Assembly (NCBI RefSeq): GCF_901709675.1
Contig: NC_051087.1
Coordinates: 14,068,067-14,132,066 of the forward strand
DNA: 64,000 nucleotides
Reading direction: 5' to 3'
From: Syngnathus acus
Taxonomy: Eukaryota; Chordata; Actinopteri; Syngnathiformes; Syngnathidae
Under the pieces are notes generated by a model. That model was not told the DNA's origin. It ran no database searches and saw only the letters and a list, made by a program, of their open reading frames with translations. The translations under genes were made by a program, and so were the position numbers. Positions within the stretch are counted from its first letter, which is position 1; every line of letters starts with the position of its first letter. Shown here piece by piece: positions 23,866 to 35,415 of this stretch.

Positions 23866-25689
23866 CATTTTGTATTTGTTATAATGGTGTGTTTGCTGTC
23901 ATATTAGAGTGGTTCCCAACTACAGGCGATAAAAACCAAGATTTACCCAAAAAGGTTTTTCTTTCTCTTTCTGTAGTCAAGTATGTGGGTGCTGCTGTCT
24001 ATCAAGGTCCCTTCTATGCTGGATGGTAATGTAAGGTAAAAAGCAAAATTTCTTGTATTGAATGAGACGTAATCCCACCCCACAAAAAGGTACAAACAAA
24101 ACATTAAAACGTACCTTTAGTCCAACCAGGCTTTTAAATGAACAATAACCTGAAGGAAAAAAGGAGGCTTTATATTTTTCCATGACTAAACATTGCAGTC
24201 CCAAATTCTAACAGAGAATAGAAGCATTAAACAGTTAAGAAGCATTGGTCAGTTCATTGAAATGGGAGGACAAAGGTGCAGGTTCCCACCCAGAAGGGCA
24301 AGGGAACCGAGAAAGAGAAGCAGATAAGAAGGCAGAGCAGGTTTGGGGGGGTGTATTTGTTTCTACCCACTGAATTTTGGATGTCTCACTGTTGCAACCT
24401 GGTCCCCTCATTCTTCTGCCTCTTATTTCTGTCACACCGCAGAACCACAATAGGCAGTTGGAGAACTGCTGAACCCTTGAGACAACTCAGTCAACTCAAG
24501 TGCAAAATGCTTTCGGTGAAGAAGTCTCTCACAAGTAATAAGAAAAGTCATATGATGGAGGAAACTTTACCCATCAAGCCAAACGTGAGTCCAACTTGCA
24601 TTTAACAGAACAAATAAAGACTTTATTGTACAATAAATTCGAGCAGATAAAAGGATCTTAGAAGTTGCCTCCCTCCGACTTAGTTACTGTAGTCAGCCTG
24701 ACTTCCATTTCTTTGTCCTCATGCTTTACATTTTAAGTGTCCTGTACCATTAGTCATACAATATTTTCTTTTTCATCCAATTACTCATTATTTCTTTAGT
24801 AGCTTATCAGAATAAATTCTTCATACATGATTAACTTGGTTCCATGATTGACATTATGTACTGAAATGACAAACTCAAAATTTAGCTAATGAGACCATTA
24901 AAACATTTTTCCCCTATTTCTAAGACCAAAAAAATTGATGTTTAGACAAGCATATTCTGCTTCTAAAATGTTTATTGCAAGTCCCAATTCCATTTTCAGT
25001 CTAAAATTGAGTGCTGGCAATCTCTGGTTTTGATCTTCTGATTAATGAATCATCCAAGAATTGGTGCCGATTCACACTACATCTAGGTTGAAATTTCCTA
25101 AAACTTTTGTAATACTGTAGTATAAAAATAAATCCCAATGACATCAGGAGGTAAATGTTGAAGATGAGGTAAGATATACAAGGTAGGATCTTGTGTGGGG
25201 AGGGTGCTAAAGCTTCAGCAGAAAGATGTTCAGCCAAGCTTTTTATTTATTTATATAAAATTCAAAACATTGAAAAAGTTCACAAGTAGTCATTCTGTCT
25301 CCAACAGACACCCATTTTGTGGATTAATGACGACGGACAAGAAAGTTAATAAAAAGGACGGACTGAGGACTGAAGGACTCTTAGTCCATCCGACGAACAG
25401 TTTAGGCACATTGACATGGAATTCTACCCAAGATATGGGATTTGGTTTCAGTTTTGTCTCGTGTGTGTAATCTGCACATTCAGACCGAATATTAATGTTA
25501 AAAAGAAAAAAAGTTTGTTTCTTCATTCAGGAGGTGGCAAAAGTAGAAGTGAAGTAGTGATTTTTCTAAATCTTATTTATGAGCGATAACCTCGTCAATC
25601 AATTATTTTCCAAGTTCCACTGTCAACCAAATCTTGAAATATATTACCATCTGGTGGTGTTTTAGTGTCACAGTGTCTTACTATGCCAT
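23866..25689. other. Unassigned non-coding sequence
   Basis: No gene recognised. A 109-codon frame at 24276-24605 has no visible domain. The section 24650-24830 is non-repetitive and ordinary in composition. Confidence 0.4.
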
Positions 25690-25802
25690 TTCATTCCATC
25701 CATCCATTTTCTGTACCACTTTTCCCCATGGTAGTCGCGGGCATGCTGGAGCATATCCCAGCAGTCATCGGCCAGTAAGTGGGGCACACCCTGAAACACC
25801 CT
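25690..25802 (-). mobile_element. SINE tail fragment (GGAT family)
   Basis: Begins with 'ccatccatccattttctgta' on +, followed by 'gtcgcgggcatgctggagca' and 'agcagtcatcggcc'. This is the minus-strand 3' part of the GGAT-tailed SINE, truncated near 25802. Confidence 0.85.
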
Positions 25803-27060
25803 ATGACTTTTTTGTTGTTGTTTTCTTTTACACGGAGGGAGGATGCATGGAGGTACCGTACCGGCGATGGAAGCCCATTCCAATGATGAGGATGGACGGG
25901 GAGAGAGGTATGATTATATGAATAAGGACGGACGGAAGAGGATGGAACGGTGCCCAGGCAGCGGATGAAGGATAGACTGGCAAAACATCTCTGCTGAATA
26001 CTAAAACAGAAATCATGCACTTCAGGAGACAATAAAATCATAAAATCTACTAATAAGCAATATTAATTTAATTTTCTAACATATTGGTATAATTTAGGCC
26101 AAAAAAAAGCTTTTTTTTTTTTTTTTTCCTAGTACATACACCCATATACTTTTCATTTTCTTTGTCAATTCAGTTCCTAGTGGTACTATAGGAAAAAAAA
26201 AAAGTTTATCTTTTAGCCTACATTTAATCAATACATTTGAACATACGTACTTCTCAAAAAGGTTTGACCCGAGTTTGACAGTCAAAAATGCTTGCTCCAC
26301 GTTGGCAGTTTCACACGTCTGTACATATGAATGCTTTTTATGTGTATCATAATTTCATCGAGAAAAAAAATAGAACCTTGAGTAAGCGAAATCATGAAAT
26401 TTTTTTTTATTTTTCTTACCTTCCACACACATCGGTCAAGTTCCCCCCTCAGCCCCGGGGAAAAGAAATTCTGCCATCGTGCCTGTATGATGCTCATACA
26501 TATATTACAAGTCAGACAGAGAAATACAGTTAATGTACTGTACTGACAATGGAAGCTGTTACGAATAGGATTCTAACTGTAGCATCATAAAATCTTTGTC
26601 AGCATTAAAACATAAAACATATTCAGTTAGTGTCAAGCGTACTTACTGACAGTGAAGCACATGTCTATCTTTGAAGATGCATTATCATAATTGTAATTTT
26701 CCCCTCTTGTATACGCAGAGTTAGTTTAATTCCAGTGGAAGTTCCCCCATGGTCAGGGGCTGTCTTTCCTCCTTGGGCCATTCTGCAGAGCGTCAGTAGT
26801 TCATTTCATTGCAAGTCATATTTTTTTCACAGGAGGTGTCATCAGTCAGCACAAATAAAATTCCTCTCACTTCTCTATCAGTAGATCATGGGAGAGACTT
26901 GAAGAGGTTTCCCTGCCTGGTTCAGATAGATATAATCTAACAATCTTGGACCCTGACAGAAGGCGTCATTGCCTGTGCCATTGTAACACCTTTTTTTTTT
27001 TTCTGGTCAACAAAATCTTCAATACAGGCTCCCACAGATAGTAATCCCCATGTAATAGAG
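25803..27060. other. Unassigned non-coding sequence
   Basis: T-rich and A-rich homopolymers near 26110-26130 and 26400; otherwise no feature recognised. Confidence 0.4.
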
Positions 27061-27236
27061 CAGGGGTTTTCAATTGGTTTTGTCCAAGGGACCACTATTA
27101 TAACCAAATAGAAACTCAGGGACCACTGCTTTGGCGGAATATTATTTTAATTTGCACCAAAGGAGGATAAACCCATACAGTCATAGATATGAACTGAACT
27201 ATGCGGGCCGTGACAAAAAACAGGTTGATACCCCTG
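27061..27236 (+). mobile_element. hAT-like miniature element, decayed
   Basis: The left end 'caggggttttcaattggtt' and right end 'acaggttgatacccctg' are imperfect inverted repeats with CAGGGG/CCCCTG termini. I find no clear 8-bp duplication, so this is a weaker case than 12581. Confidence 0.5.
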
Positions 27237-27251
27237 CAGTATTGACGGATG

Positions 27252-27722
27252 TACAGTGATCCCTCGCCACGTCGCGCTTCAACTTTTGCAAATGTGTTAC
27301 TTCCCGGGTTTGTAAGTGACGGGAGAACGGTGTTTAAATACACGCTGATAGCGCGGGGCGTGCCTCTGAGCAATGCATGTCACTGCAAACAAACGCGGGA
27401 AGCGCGGTAGCCAGCCTGTCACGAAGAAGGCAGGACAACCATGTGCAACACGGACTGTTTATTTAGGGAATGCAAAAACAGGAAAAGGGAAGCTGGAACG
27501 CTAGCAGAGCAGGTACACAAGGCGAGTGACGAGCCAGTCAGCGAGCTAGCGTTGTGTGTTGTGGTGGCATCTCATTACATAGAGGATCAGGCAAACGGGA
27601 ATCAAATGGAAGGCGTGTGTGTGTGTCAATGCAGCCAGCCAGGAGACGTGACACAGCCGCGCACAAAGGAAAAATACACCGCCGTGGAACACATCTCCTG
27701 CGAAAAATGAGGGATCACTGTA
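27252..27722 (+). mobile_element. TA-flanked miniature element, CAGTGATCCCTCG termini
   Basis: TA at 27252-27253 and 27721-27722 bounds inverted 'CAGTGATCCCTCG' and 'TGAGGGATCACTG'. No transposase. Its last ~86 bp (from 27635) are part of the unit repeated in the tRNA-Thr array, so this element was in place before the array expanded. Related but poorer sequence occurs at 5080-6053 and near 35228. Confidence 0.8.
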
Positions 27723-27924
27723 TTATGCATAGTATAATACAAAAGTGATAAGACCTAAAATCACCATGATCTCATTGTTTAGTGTTTGGGTCCTTGCTAT
27801 GCAGCAGGAGAAACAAAATAAAAATTACCAGTAGCCTCTTTGGCTCAAATTCCCAAGGCAAAATTTGGGCCTCATACGTCCCTACTTTAAGGCATGTAAT
27901 CAGCCTCCAAAGGAGGAATTCATG

Positions 27925-27997
27925 GGCTCCGTAGCTCAGGGGTTAGAGCACTGGTCTTGTAAACCAGGGGTCGTGAGTTCAAATCTCACCGGGGCCT
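27925..27997 (+). tRNA. trnT-UGU: tRNA-Thr (UGU anticodon), copy 1
   Basis: 73 nt that fold as a complete cloverleaf. The acceptor stem GGCTCCG pairs with CGGGGCC (one T-G wobble), followed by discriminator T. The A-box is 'TAGCTCAGGGG'. The anticodon stem CTGGT/ACCAG closes the loop C-T-TGT-A-A, so the anticodon is UGU, decoding threonine. The T arm is GTGAG-TTCAAAT-CTCAC with a B-box-like GTTCAAATC. CCA is not encoded, as expected in eukaryotes. A TTTT run at 28007-28010 can terminate RNA polymerase III. This is the best of the three copies. Confidence 0.9.
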
Positions 27998-28006
27998 TCG
28001 TGAACC

Positions 28007-28010
28007 TTTT
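28007..28010 (+). terminator. Likely Pol III terminator for tRNA-Thr copy 1
   Basis: TTTT ten bases after the tRNA 3' end, the minimal RNA polymerase III stop signal in vertebrates. The same position in unit 2 (about 28378-28381) also has TTTT. Unit 3 has only TTT near 28751. Confidence 0.55.
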
Positions 28011-28295
28011 GTAACCAGCCAAGAGACGTGACACAGCCGCGCACAAAGGAAAAATGCGCCGCCGTGGAACGCATCTCCTGTGAAAAATGAGGGATCACTG
28101 TATTATGCGAAGTATAATACAAAAGTGATAAGACCTAAAATTCCCATGACCAAATTGTTTAGTGTTTGGGTCCTTGCTATGCAGCAGGAGAAACAAAATA
28201 AAAATTACCTGGAGCCTCTTCAGCTCAAACTCCCAAGCCAAAATTTGGGGCTCGTACGTCCCTACTTTAAGGCATGTAATCAGTCTGTAACTAAA

Positions 28296-28368
28296 TATAT
28301 CATAGCTCAGAGGTTAGAGCACTGGTCTTGTAAACCAGGGGACGTGAGTTCAAATCTCGCTGGGGCCT
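28296..28368 (+). pseudogene. tRNA-Thr (UGU) pseudogene, copy 2
   Basis: The anticodon arm, T arm and 3' acceptor strand (TGGGGCC) are kept. The first seven bases have been replaced by TATATCA, so the acceptor stem cannot form. The preceding unit sequence has an unrelated 'ctaaatata' instead of the normal leader, suggesting a small replacement or deletion. The B-box is intact, so some transcription is possible, but a mature tRNA is not expected. Confidence 0.85.
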
Positions 28369-28667
28369 TCAAGAAGCTTTTGTAACCAGCCAGGAGACGT
28401 GACACAGCCGCGCACAAAGGAATAATGCACCGCCGTGGAACACATCTCCTGCGAAAAATGAGGAATCACTGTATTATGCATAGTATAATACAAAAGTGAT
28501 AAGACCTAAAATCACCGTGATCTCATTGTTTAGTGTTTGGGTCCTTGCTATGCAGCAGGAGAAACAAAATAAAAATTACCAGTAGCCTCTTTGGCTCAAA
28601 TTCCCAAGGCAAAATTTGGGCCTCGTACGTCCCTGCTTTAAGGCATTTAATCAGTCTGTAAATCGTG

Positions 28668-28740
28668 GGCTCCATAGCTCAGGGGTTAGAGCACTGGTCT
28701 TGTAAACCAGGGGTCGTGAGTTCAAATCTCACTGGTGCCT
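28668..28740 (+). tRNA. trnT-UGU: tRNA-Thr (UGU anticodon), copy 3
   Basis: The same cloverleaf as copy 1 with the same TGT anticodon loop. The acceptor stem is GGCTCCA against TGGTGCC: the seventh pair changed in a compensating way (A-T), but the fourth pair is T-T, a mismatch. The TTT run near 28751 is shorter than at copy 1. It may be a functional isodecoder or an early pseudogene. Confidence 0.75.
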
Positions 28741-29036
28741 TTAAGAAACCTTTGTAACCAGCCAGGAGATGTGACACAGATGCACAAAGGAAAAATGCAC
28801 TGACGTGCAACACATCTCCTGCGAATAATGAAGGATCACTGTATTATGCATAGTATAATACACAAGTGATAAGACCTAAAATCACTGTGACCTCATTGTT
28901 TAGTGTTTGGGTCCTTGCTATACAGCAGGAGAAACAAAATAAAAATTACCTGGAGCCTCTTCAGCTCTAACTCCAAAGGCAAAATTTGGGCCTCGTACAT
29001 CCCTGCTTTAAGGCATGTAATCAGTCTGTTAATCAG

Positions 29037-30149
29037 TACCGTATTTTCTGCCCTAAAAGGCGCACCGGGTTATAAGGCGCACCTTCAATGAACGGCCCAT
29101 TTTAAAACTTTGTCCATATATAAGGCGCACCGGATTATAAGGCGCATAAAATAGAAGCTATACTGCATCAAACTGAGGTTGACTAGGGTTGCGGTATGCA
29201 TCCACTAGCCAATAACCAACGAGCCCTCTGTAAACAATCGCGTTTCTCAAACGATCTCCTATAAAATGATCAGAACTGACTAAAGTTCGATCTAACGCAT
29301 TGGTACTACTTACCTATGTTTCCCTTCCATATCGATCCGTAGATTTACTCGAAACATTAACAGAGCAGCCTATTTTGACATGAAATAGCCTGGTACGTAT
29401 AGCAGCTATCGCAATAGCATTAGCCATCCGCAAAGTCTCACGAGCCTCAGCTCGCAATCTCCCATGAGCCTCAGCAAAGTGTAAACAAGCGCGTTTCTCA
29501 AACGATCTCCTATAAAATGATCGGAACTGACTAAAGTTCGATCTAACGCATTGGTACTACTTACCTATGTTTCCCTTCCATATCGATCCGTAGATTTACT
29601 CGAAACATTAACAGAGCAGCCTATTTTGACATGAAATAGCCTGGTACGTATAGCAGCTATCGCAATAGCATTAGCCATCCGCAAAGTCTCACGAGCCTCA
29701 GCTCGCAATCTCCCATGAGCCTCAGCAAAGTGTAAACAATCGCGTTTCTCAAACGATCTCCTATAAAATGATCGGAACTGACTAAAGTTCGATCTAACGC
29801 ATTGGTACTACTTACCTATGTTTCCCTTCCATATCGATCCGTAGATTTACTCGAAACATTAACAGAGCAGCCTATTTTTAAATGAAATAGCCTCGCGGGT
29901 ACAACAGCTATTCGGTGACGCCCCCTGACTCCAGTTGCCGTAATGTTGGGAAGCGATGCGACCTTGTAATTTACTAGTCGTACTAAAACGTACTGAAACA
30001 TTTTGGCAGAGCACTGTGTACAACCAGTATGGATCAACAAATTCATCAATTGATCCATATATAAGGCGCACTGGCCTATAAGGCGCACTGTCGGCTTTTG
30101 AGAAATTTTTAGGTTTTTAGGTGCGCCTTTTAGGGCGGAAAATACGGTA
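29037..30149 (+). mobile_element. Large TA-flanked element with two full 251-bp units (copy 2, 1113 bp)
   Basis: Same termini, subterminal TATAAGGCGCAC motifs and internal units as 7234-8848. Units start at 29230, 29481 and 29732 (last partial). Length is exactly 502 bp (two units) less than copy 1. The terminal duplication is TA. It sits at the right edge of the tRNA-Thr array. The last unit junction reads 'ttttaaatgaaatag' in place of 'ttgacatgaaatag', a feature shared with the inverted copy at 35416. Confidence 0.88.
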
Positions 30150-32769
30150 ATTATTTATTTGCTAGTATTCATGAAATTCTTTCATCCGTCTTGTTGATGC
30201 CGGAACGTCGACCGCAGATTTCAATTTTCTTTTTAAAAGCCTTAAGCGTTGGGTATACACCATTTGGCCATGTTTTATTTTCATGCTTATTACTTATTCC
30301 TATCTTTTACAGTTGGATGTTCTTCCCTAACGGTTACATTTTCTTGTAGCTCTTGGCTTTTTATTAAAATGTCAGCTTTCTTAAACCAGACAAAACACTG
30401 AAAATCAAATCAAAGTCCCATTAGACAATACAAATTCTGTCTGTATGGGTTCTATATGGACATAGAGCAAGTGAGTGGGCGCAGAAAGGCTTAACTCAAG
30501 TGGAGTCAGCCAAGATCAAATGGGAGCGATAAGAGAGGATCTTGAAAAAAGTACAGAACATTTAGCGTGAAGACCCTTAATTTTGATCCAGCCTCTAAGT
30601 GGGTCACACAGTTTGCCTTTGGTAACAAAAGCTCTTTTCCTGTTTTTTTCCCCCCCGCAATAGAACTGAGATTTTTGTTGTTTATTGATGTTTGTTGAAT
30701 TATTACTAGATGCTTGATATTTTTGGTGAAGAAAAGTAAACTTAGTCCAAGCTATTATCTTGTTTCATCAAACAGGTTTTCCATCTGCTGTAGCAGAATG
30801 TGAATTGCTGCATCGCAATAATGGACCTAAATGGTTATAAGATAACAGCGCTGGATTTGTTGCACTTAAAAGATCACAAAAGTAACTAAAATAACTATTT
30901 TTTTAACCACCATGAAAAAAAAGAAAATGCTACTTTTAGACAGTGACATTACGGGTCACACATTTATGGGGAGACCAGACTATTCTTTAGGCAAAACTGT
31001 AACCGTCACATTGTTTTGCCTCCCGACTAAGCCCCTCAACCACCCCTCCACCCCACCCTTGCTATGTTTTTGTTTTACTGTCATGATTTATTTACTGCAA
31101 TTCTTCTACCTTTGAAATAGCACCATGCTGCCACCAATGACAACCCATCCAGCGCACTGGTAAATCCCATGCTGTGCTCTGATTTCATGTGTCTAGTTGT
31201 ATGGATAGTTTGCATGGAAACAAGCTTTTCTGGGCAACTGTGAGTTACCAACTCTGGAAGAACTAAAACCACTTACGGATTTTGTTATCTGCAGCATCTG
31301 ACTCCCTCTTCACAGTATGGAAATGTACATCTGTTAGTATTATTCTTGCTATTGACTGCCGAATCGATTGATATTCACCTGAGCTCTGAGTATATGTGAA
31401 GTCATTTTCAGTCAATAGTAAATGGCAAAATGCCTTTTTAAATTGACTGTACGTACATGAAAATAATGAAGTTATCAAGTTAACTATAGACATATGTACT
31501 TTTTACTGCTGAAAATGGCTGAATAAGATTTACCTTTACAAAAACTTTAATCTTTACAATACTGCTCCTTTTCCATGCACTATTGTATGTTTTGTGATAA
31601 TTGTTGACCTGAGCCATATTATGATAAATATAAATAAATAAAATAAATATATTATTATAATTGTCTTATAAAATGTTTAACTACACATATTTGGAACATG
31701 TTTTTATTAATAGCTTGACTTGCCAATTCAAATGCTGTGAGAACACAGACATTTTACATAGCTCATCGTGCACATCATCCCCACCATGCCATAAATATAC
31801 ACATATACAATATTTTTTGTCTTTTACTATTTTGAGATTTCCCCATGATCCTTCAAAATTAATACTTGCATGTTACCATGGAAACCTATGCAGATGTGGT
31901 GCAATTACAGACAGTTCTCAAGACTAACCCTCCCTCTTGAACACTGTTACCACTTGCCCATAAAAGAGAAACACTTTTATGGCATATGCAGTTTCACAGT
32001 TGCAAGGTTCCCACCATTTCTATATTTCAGTTTGATTTAACACATACGCTAGTTTAGCTAAAATCCATTTTGGTACACATAAGATGTGACTGGGTTGCAC
32101 TTACATGTGCTATTATTTAATAAAACACGTTCATGTGCGTCATCATCAATGTGTTTATATGAGATTCATTAAAGCACACCCCAGTGCTTTTAACTACTTT
32201 GTGCTGTGTCAATATGGAGCTTTCTACTGTCAGTACTATTAAATGGAAAAATGAAAAAGCCAGCAGAAGACTACTACCCTTTTGAAGAGGAATCCTGTTA
32301 TAGAGACCTCTGGAGATTCCACATTTAGGTCTTGATGGGGAAAGGGAGCAATATTGTAAGTCAATATCTGGTGTCCCCATTTTTGTGTCTAGTCTTGCAG
32401 TCCCCCTCTCTACCGTTTAATGCATAGCGCCATGTTGGAATGGGTGACGTCATGATGTTGACAGGGCCGTCCCCTTCACCTACCACCTGTCATTGAGTGA
32501 TATGCCGATCACTTGCCTATACATAGAAATCTTTTTTTTATATCACTAGGTGACCCTAATAAGCCTCCATACGAGACTAAAAAGCCCACTGCTGCGGCGG
32601 CATCTGCATCCTCATTCGACTTGAGAAATTCACACGGCTCGGGCAGTAGACAACACCCATTTCTAAAGAATCTGAGTTATTCTCCGCGTCAAAATTGATG
32701 AAAGGTTCATCAATCCGCTCATTGAAAAGCACGACACAAAAAAAAAAAAAAGCCCAGTTCCTGCAAGCT
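30150..32769. other. Unassigned non-coding sequence
   Basis: About 2.6 kb with no confident gene or repeat. Frames at 31661-31927 and 32117-32380 lack recognisable domains. Confidence 0.4.
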
Positions 32770-32966
32770 CGTAGGCCAATCACAGGGTACATGTCGACAA
32801 ACAACCATTCACACCCACACTCTCACCTACGGACAAATTGGAGTGGTCACTAGGCCAACCATGCATGTTTTTGAAATGTGGGAGGAAACCCATCTAAGGC
32901 GACACAGGAATGCCGGAGCCGGAATCGAACCCTCTACCTCTGAAAAGTGAGATGGACGTGCGACAC
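32770..32966 (-). mobile_element. SINE head fragment (GGAT family)
   Basis: On + it reads 'gccaatcacagggtacatg', 'ctcacctacggacaaattgg', 'catgcatgtttttgaaatg' and 'ggaatcgaaccctctacc' (complement of the B-box), so it is the 5' and central part of the SINE on the minus strand. The GGAT tail is absent. Confidence 0.8.
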
Positions 32967-33165
32967 CCTAAAAATCTCCCTCTACCGCCCCTCTCGCCCC
33001 CCCCCCCTCTCTCTCTCGCTCTCTCTTGATTAAGGGAGACAAAGATAGATAATATAGATAGATGGATGGATGATAGGTAGGTAGGTAGGTAGGTAGGTAG
33101 GTAGGTAGGTAGGTAGGTAGGTAGGTAGGTCGGTCGGTCGGTCGATCGATCGATCGATAGATAGT
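32967..33165. repeat. Compound simple repeat: C/CT run, (GGAT), (GGTA)n, (GGTC)n, (GATC)n
   Basis: Successive 4-bp motifs change by single bases along the tract (GGAT, GGTA, GGTC, GATC, GATA), as expected from slippage followed by spread of variants. Confidence 0.92.
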
Positions 33166-34069
33166 GCCTGCCATTTATGAATGTAAATATTATTTTTTTG
33201 GTTGAATGTTATACTTTGTAAATATTTTGATGGGCATATCTCATTTCCAATGCGACATGTATCATTGTAGGGGATGGGCAACGTTGGGCACCGTCTAGCC
33301 TGTTGCATATTGTGCTGAACATCCAATTGTGCAAAGAGGAATGCTCTAGCTTGCCTTGCTGTGACAAAGCCCATGTGCTCTTGGTAAGAAAACTAATAAA
33401 ACAATTCATTGTTGTGCTGGGCAATAGGGAATTGGCTCCATAGATTTGTCCAACCTGTCTCCCGACAATGATTTCTCCTGATGATAGAGCGTAACCTTGA
33501 GCCATGTAGCGTCTTCATAGAATGAGACATGTCTCAGGCAAATTGAACCCTTTCCACTCATGCTACAATTGTTATAATAGCCTCACATTGATAATATCTT
33601 TCAGGAGAAACATTTCCCCAAAATTACAAAGCCATCGAAGCATCCTAAAGTATGTATCGTGAGATAGATTTCTCTCCCTAGAATGCTGCTGAATAGGATC
33701 TACAATAACTTTTGCTCACCTAATGCACCATAACAACAAAGCTATGAATTACGGGCAGATTATTTTACTGTTTTAGAATACTTTTTCTTTGATGATTAGA
33801 TATGATATACAACAGAGAAGAACAGAGAAGGATGTTCAATGACAGAAACGGATTAATTCACTTTCACACTCAGGTCACATTTGTATGTAAGCAACATAAT
33901 GAGCACAGTTAATTGCAAAGCATTTATACAACCCTCTGATGCCTTTTAACATTAAACCATTTGTTCATCATTATTTCATCAATTATCCTTTCCTTTATTC
34001 CATTATTTCCTTAGCCATAAAGCCATGACTCATATGACTACACTTTCTCAGATGTAAAAAGCATGTAAA
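33166..34069. other. Unassigned non-coding sequence
   Basis: No recognisable gene or repeat. Confidence 0.4.
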
Positions 34070-35395
34070 GTCACTCCGGAATATAGGTCGCATTAGCCAT
34101 AAAATGCACAATAACGTGAAAAAAACCATATATAAGTCGCATTTTGGGGGGAAATTTATTCGACAAAATCCAACACCAAGAACGGACATGAACGAGGAGC
34201 AACAGGCTAAACGATAGGTAAGCTAACGTGACATAAACACAAACGAAGAGCTGAGAACGGGCCTGACGTAACATTCAGAGTTATTCAAATAACTATTACA
34301 TAAATAACACGTTTATAAAACATCTGTGTCACTCCAATTTATTAAATCCATCGATCGTCCTTTATGTAAACACTGGGTGCGCGCCGCTGACGGCGCTTGC
34401 ACTTCAAAATATTCCACAGGCCCATATAACGATATATAAATTATATATCAAATAACTATTATATAAGCAATAATATTTTCAAACCATCTGTGTCACTCCA
34501 AATCATTAAATCCATCGATCAAATTCGCTGACGGCGCTTGCACTTCAAAATATTCCACAGGCCCATATAACGATATATAAATTATATATCAAATAACTAT
34601 TATATAAGCAATAATATTTTCAAACCATCTGTGTCACTCCAAATCATTAAATCCATCGATCAAATTCCTCGTCCTTTGTCAACAACGCCGCGCGTGCGCC
34701 CTGACGTCAGCCTCGTCGTTATTCCACAGATCTAGTATATAACTATATTGTAGCGTTAACAAAGTACAAGGAAAGACGTGGGTTTGGTAAACGGCTCTTT
34801 ATTTAACAAAACAAACTTCCAGGCGTGTGGCGGCGTGGACTTCCAGCCACGGAGGTGGAAGAGAGATCCATAGAATAGGACCGGGCGTGCGTAAAAGCCA
34901 TGACCGAGCCCCATACACCGTCCCCGGACAGCCACCCGGCCGAGCGCCGGCCCCCGACTTCTATCCACGGAGGTGAAAGAGAGCTCCGTAGAGTAGGACC
35001 GGGCGTGCGTAAAAGCCATAATAGTTTTTCAAACCTGTGTCACTCCAAATCCTTAAATTCTTCAAACTCTTCGTTCTCCGTGTCACTTAGAAACAAAGCC
35101 GCTAATGATGCCGGTAGTACGTGGGGCCCTTCGTCATCTTCGTCATCCCGTGATCACTCTTTGTCCTTTTTGTAAACAATCTCCGCGCCGCGCCGCGTTG
35201 CGCTGCTGACGTCACTTGAAATTCAAATTACAGTATCCCTTGCTACATCGCGGTTTTTATCGCGGTTTCACTTTTTTTTTTTTTTAAATCTTTGAAAAGA
35301 AAAAACACATATAAGTCGCTCCTTATTATAAGTCGCCCCCTCACCCAAATTATGCAAAAAACCGCGACTTATAGTCTGAAAATTACGGTAATCTT
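34070..35395 (-). mobile_element. Complex AAGTCGC-type miniature element with nested repeats
   Basis: The left side has decayed 'actccggaatataggtcgca' and 'atataagtcgcatttt'. The right end 'gcgacttatagtctgaaaat' reaches TACGGTA. Together these are the termini of the AAGTCGC repeat family also seen at 17675. The interior is unusually complex: a 141-bp tandem pair (34385-34666), a 73-bp segment inverted relative to 18151-18223, two imperfect copies of 'gaccgggcgtgcgtaaaagc' sequence (34840-34902 and 34960-35021), and a 'cagtatcccttgctacatcg' start of the 27252-type element near 35228. Confidence 0.6.
34385..34666. repeat. 141-bp tandem duplication
   Basis: Two nearly identical units start with 'cgctgacggcgcttgc' at 34385 and 34526. 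Near-identity points to a recent duplication inside the older element. Confidence 0.92.
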
Positions 35396-35415
35396 TTACA
35401 GAGGTGAATTTTAAC

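Larger units (their letters stand above)
27635..29036 (+). repeat. Tandem array of ~371-380-bp units carrying tRNA-Thr
   Basis: Units begin with 'ccagcca(g/a)gaga' at 27635, 28015, 28386 and 28758. Each runs through the end of the miniature element ('gagggatcactgtattatg' and variants), then 'gtttagtgtttgggtccttg' and 'gcatgtaatcag'. Units 1-3 end in a tRNA-Thr sequence. The fourth has no tRNA and is interrupted at 29037 by a large TA-flanked element. Units are similar but distinct, so the array is moderately old or escapes homogenisation. Confidence 0.9.

Noticed and set aside
24276-24605. 109-codon frame as a host gene
   Set aside because: No domain or conserved motif visible and no supporting gene structure.
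28296-28368. Counting this as a third functional tRNA-Thr
   Set aside because: The 5' acceptor strand is replaced, so a mature acceptor stem cannot form.
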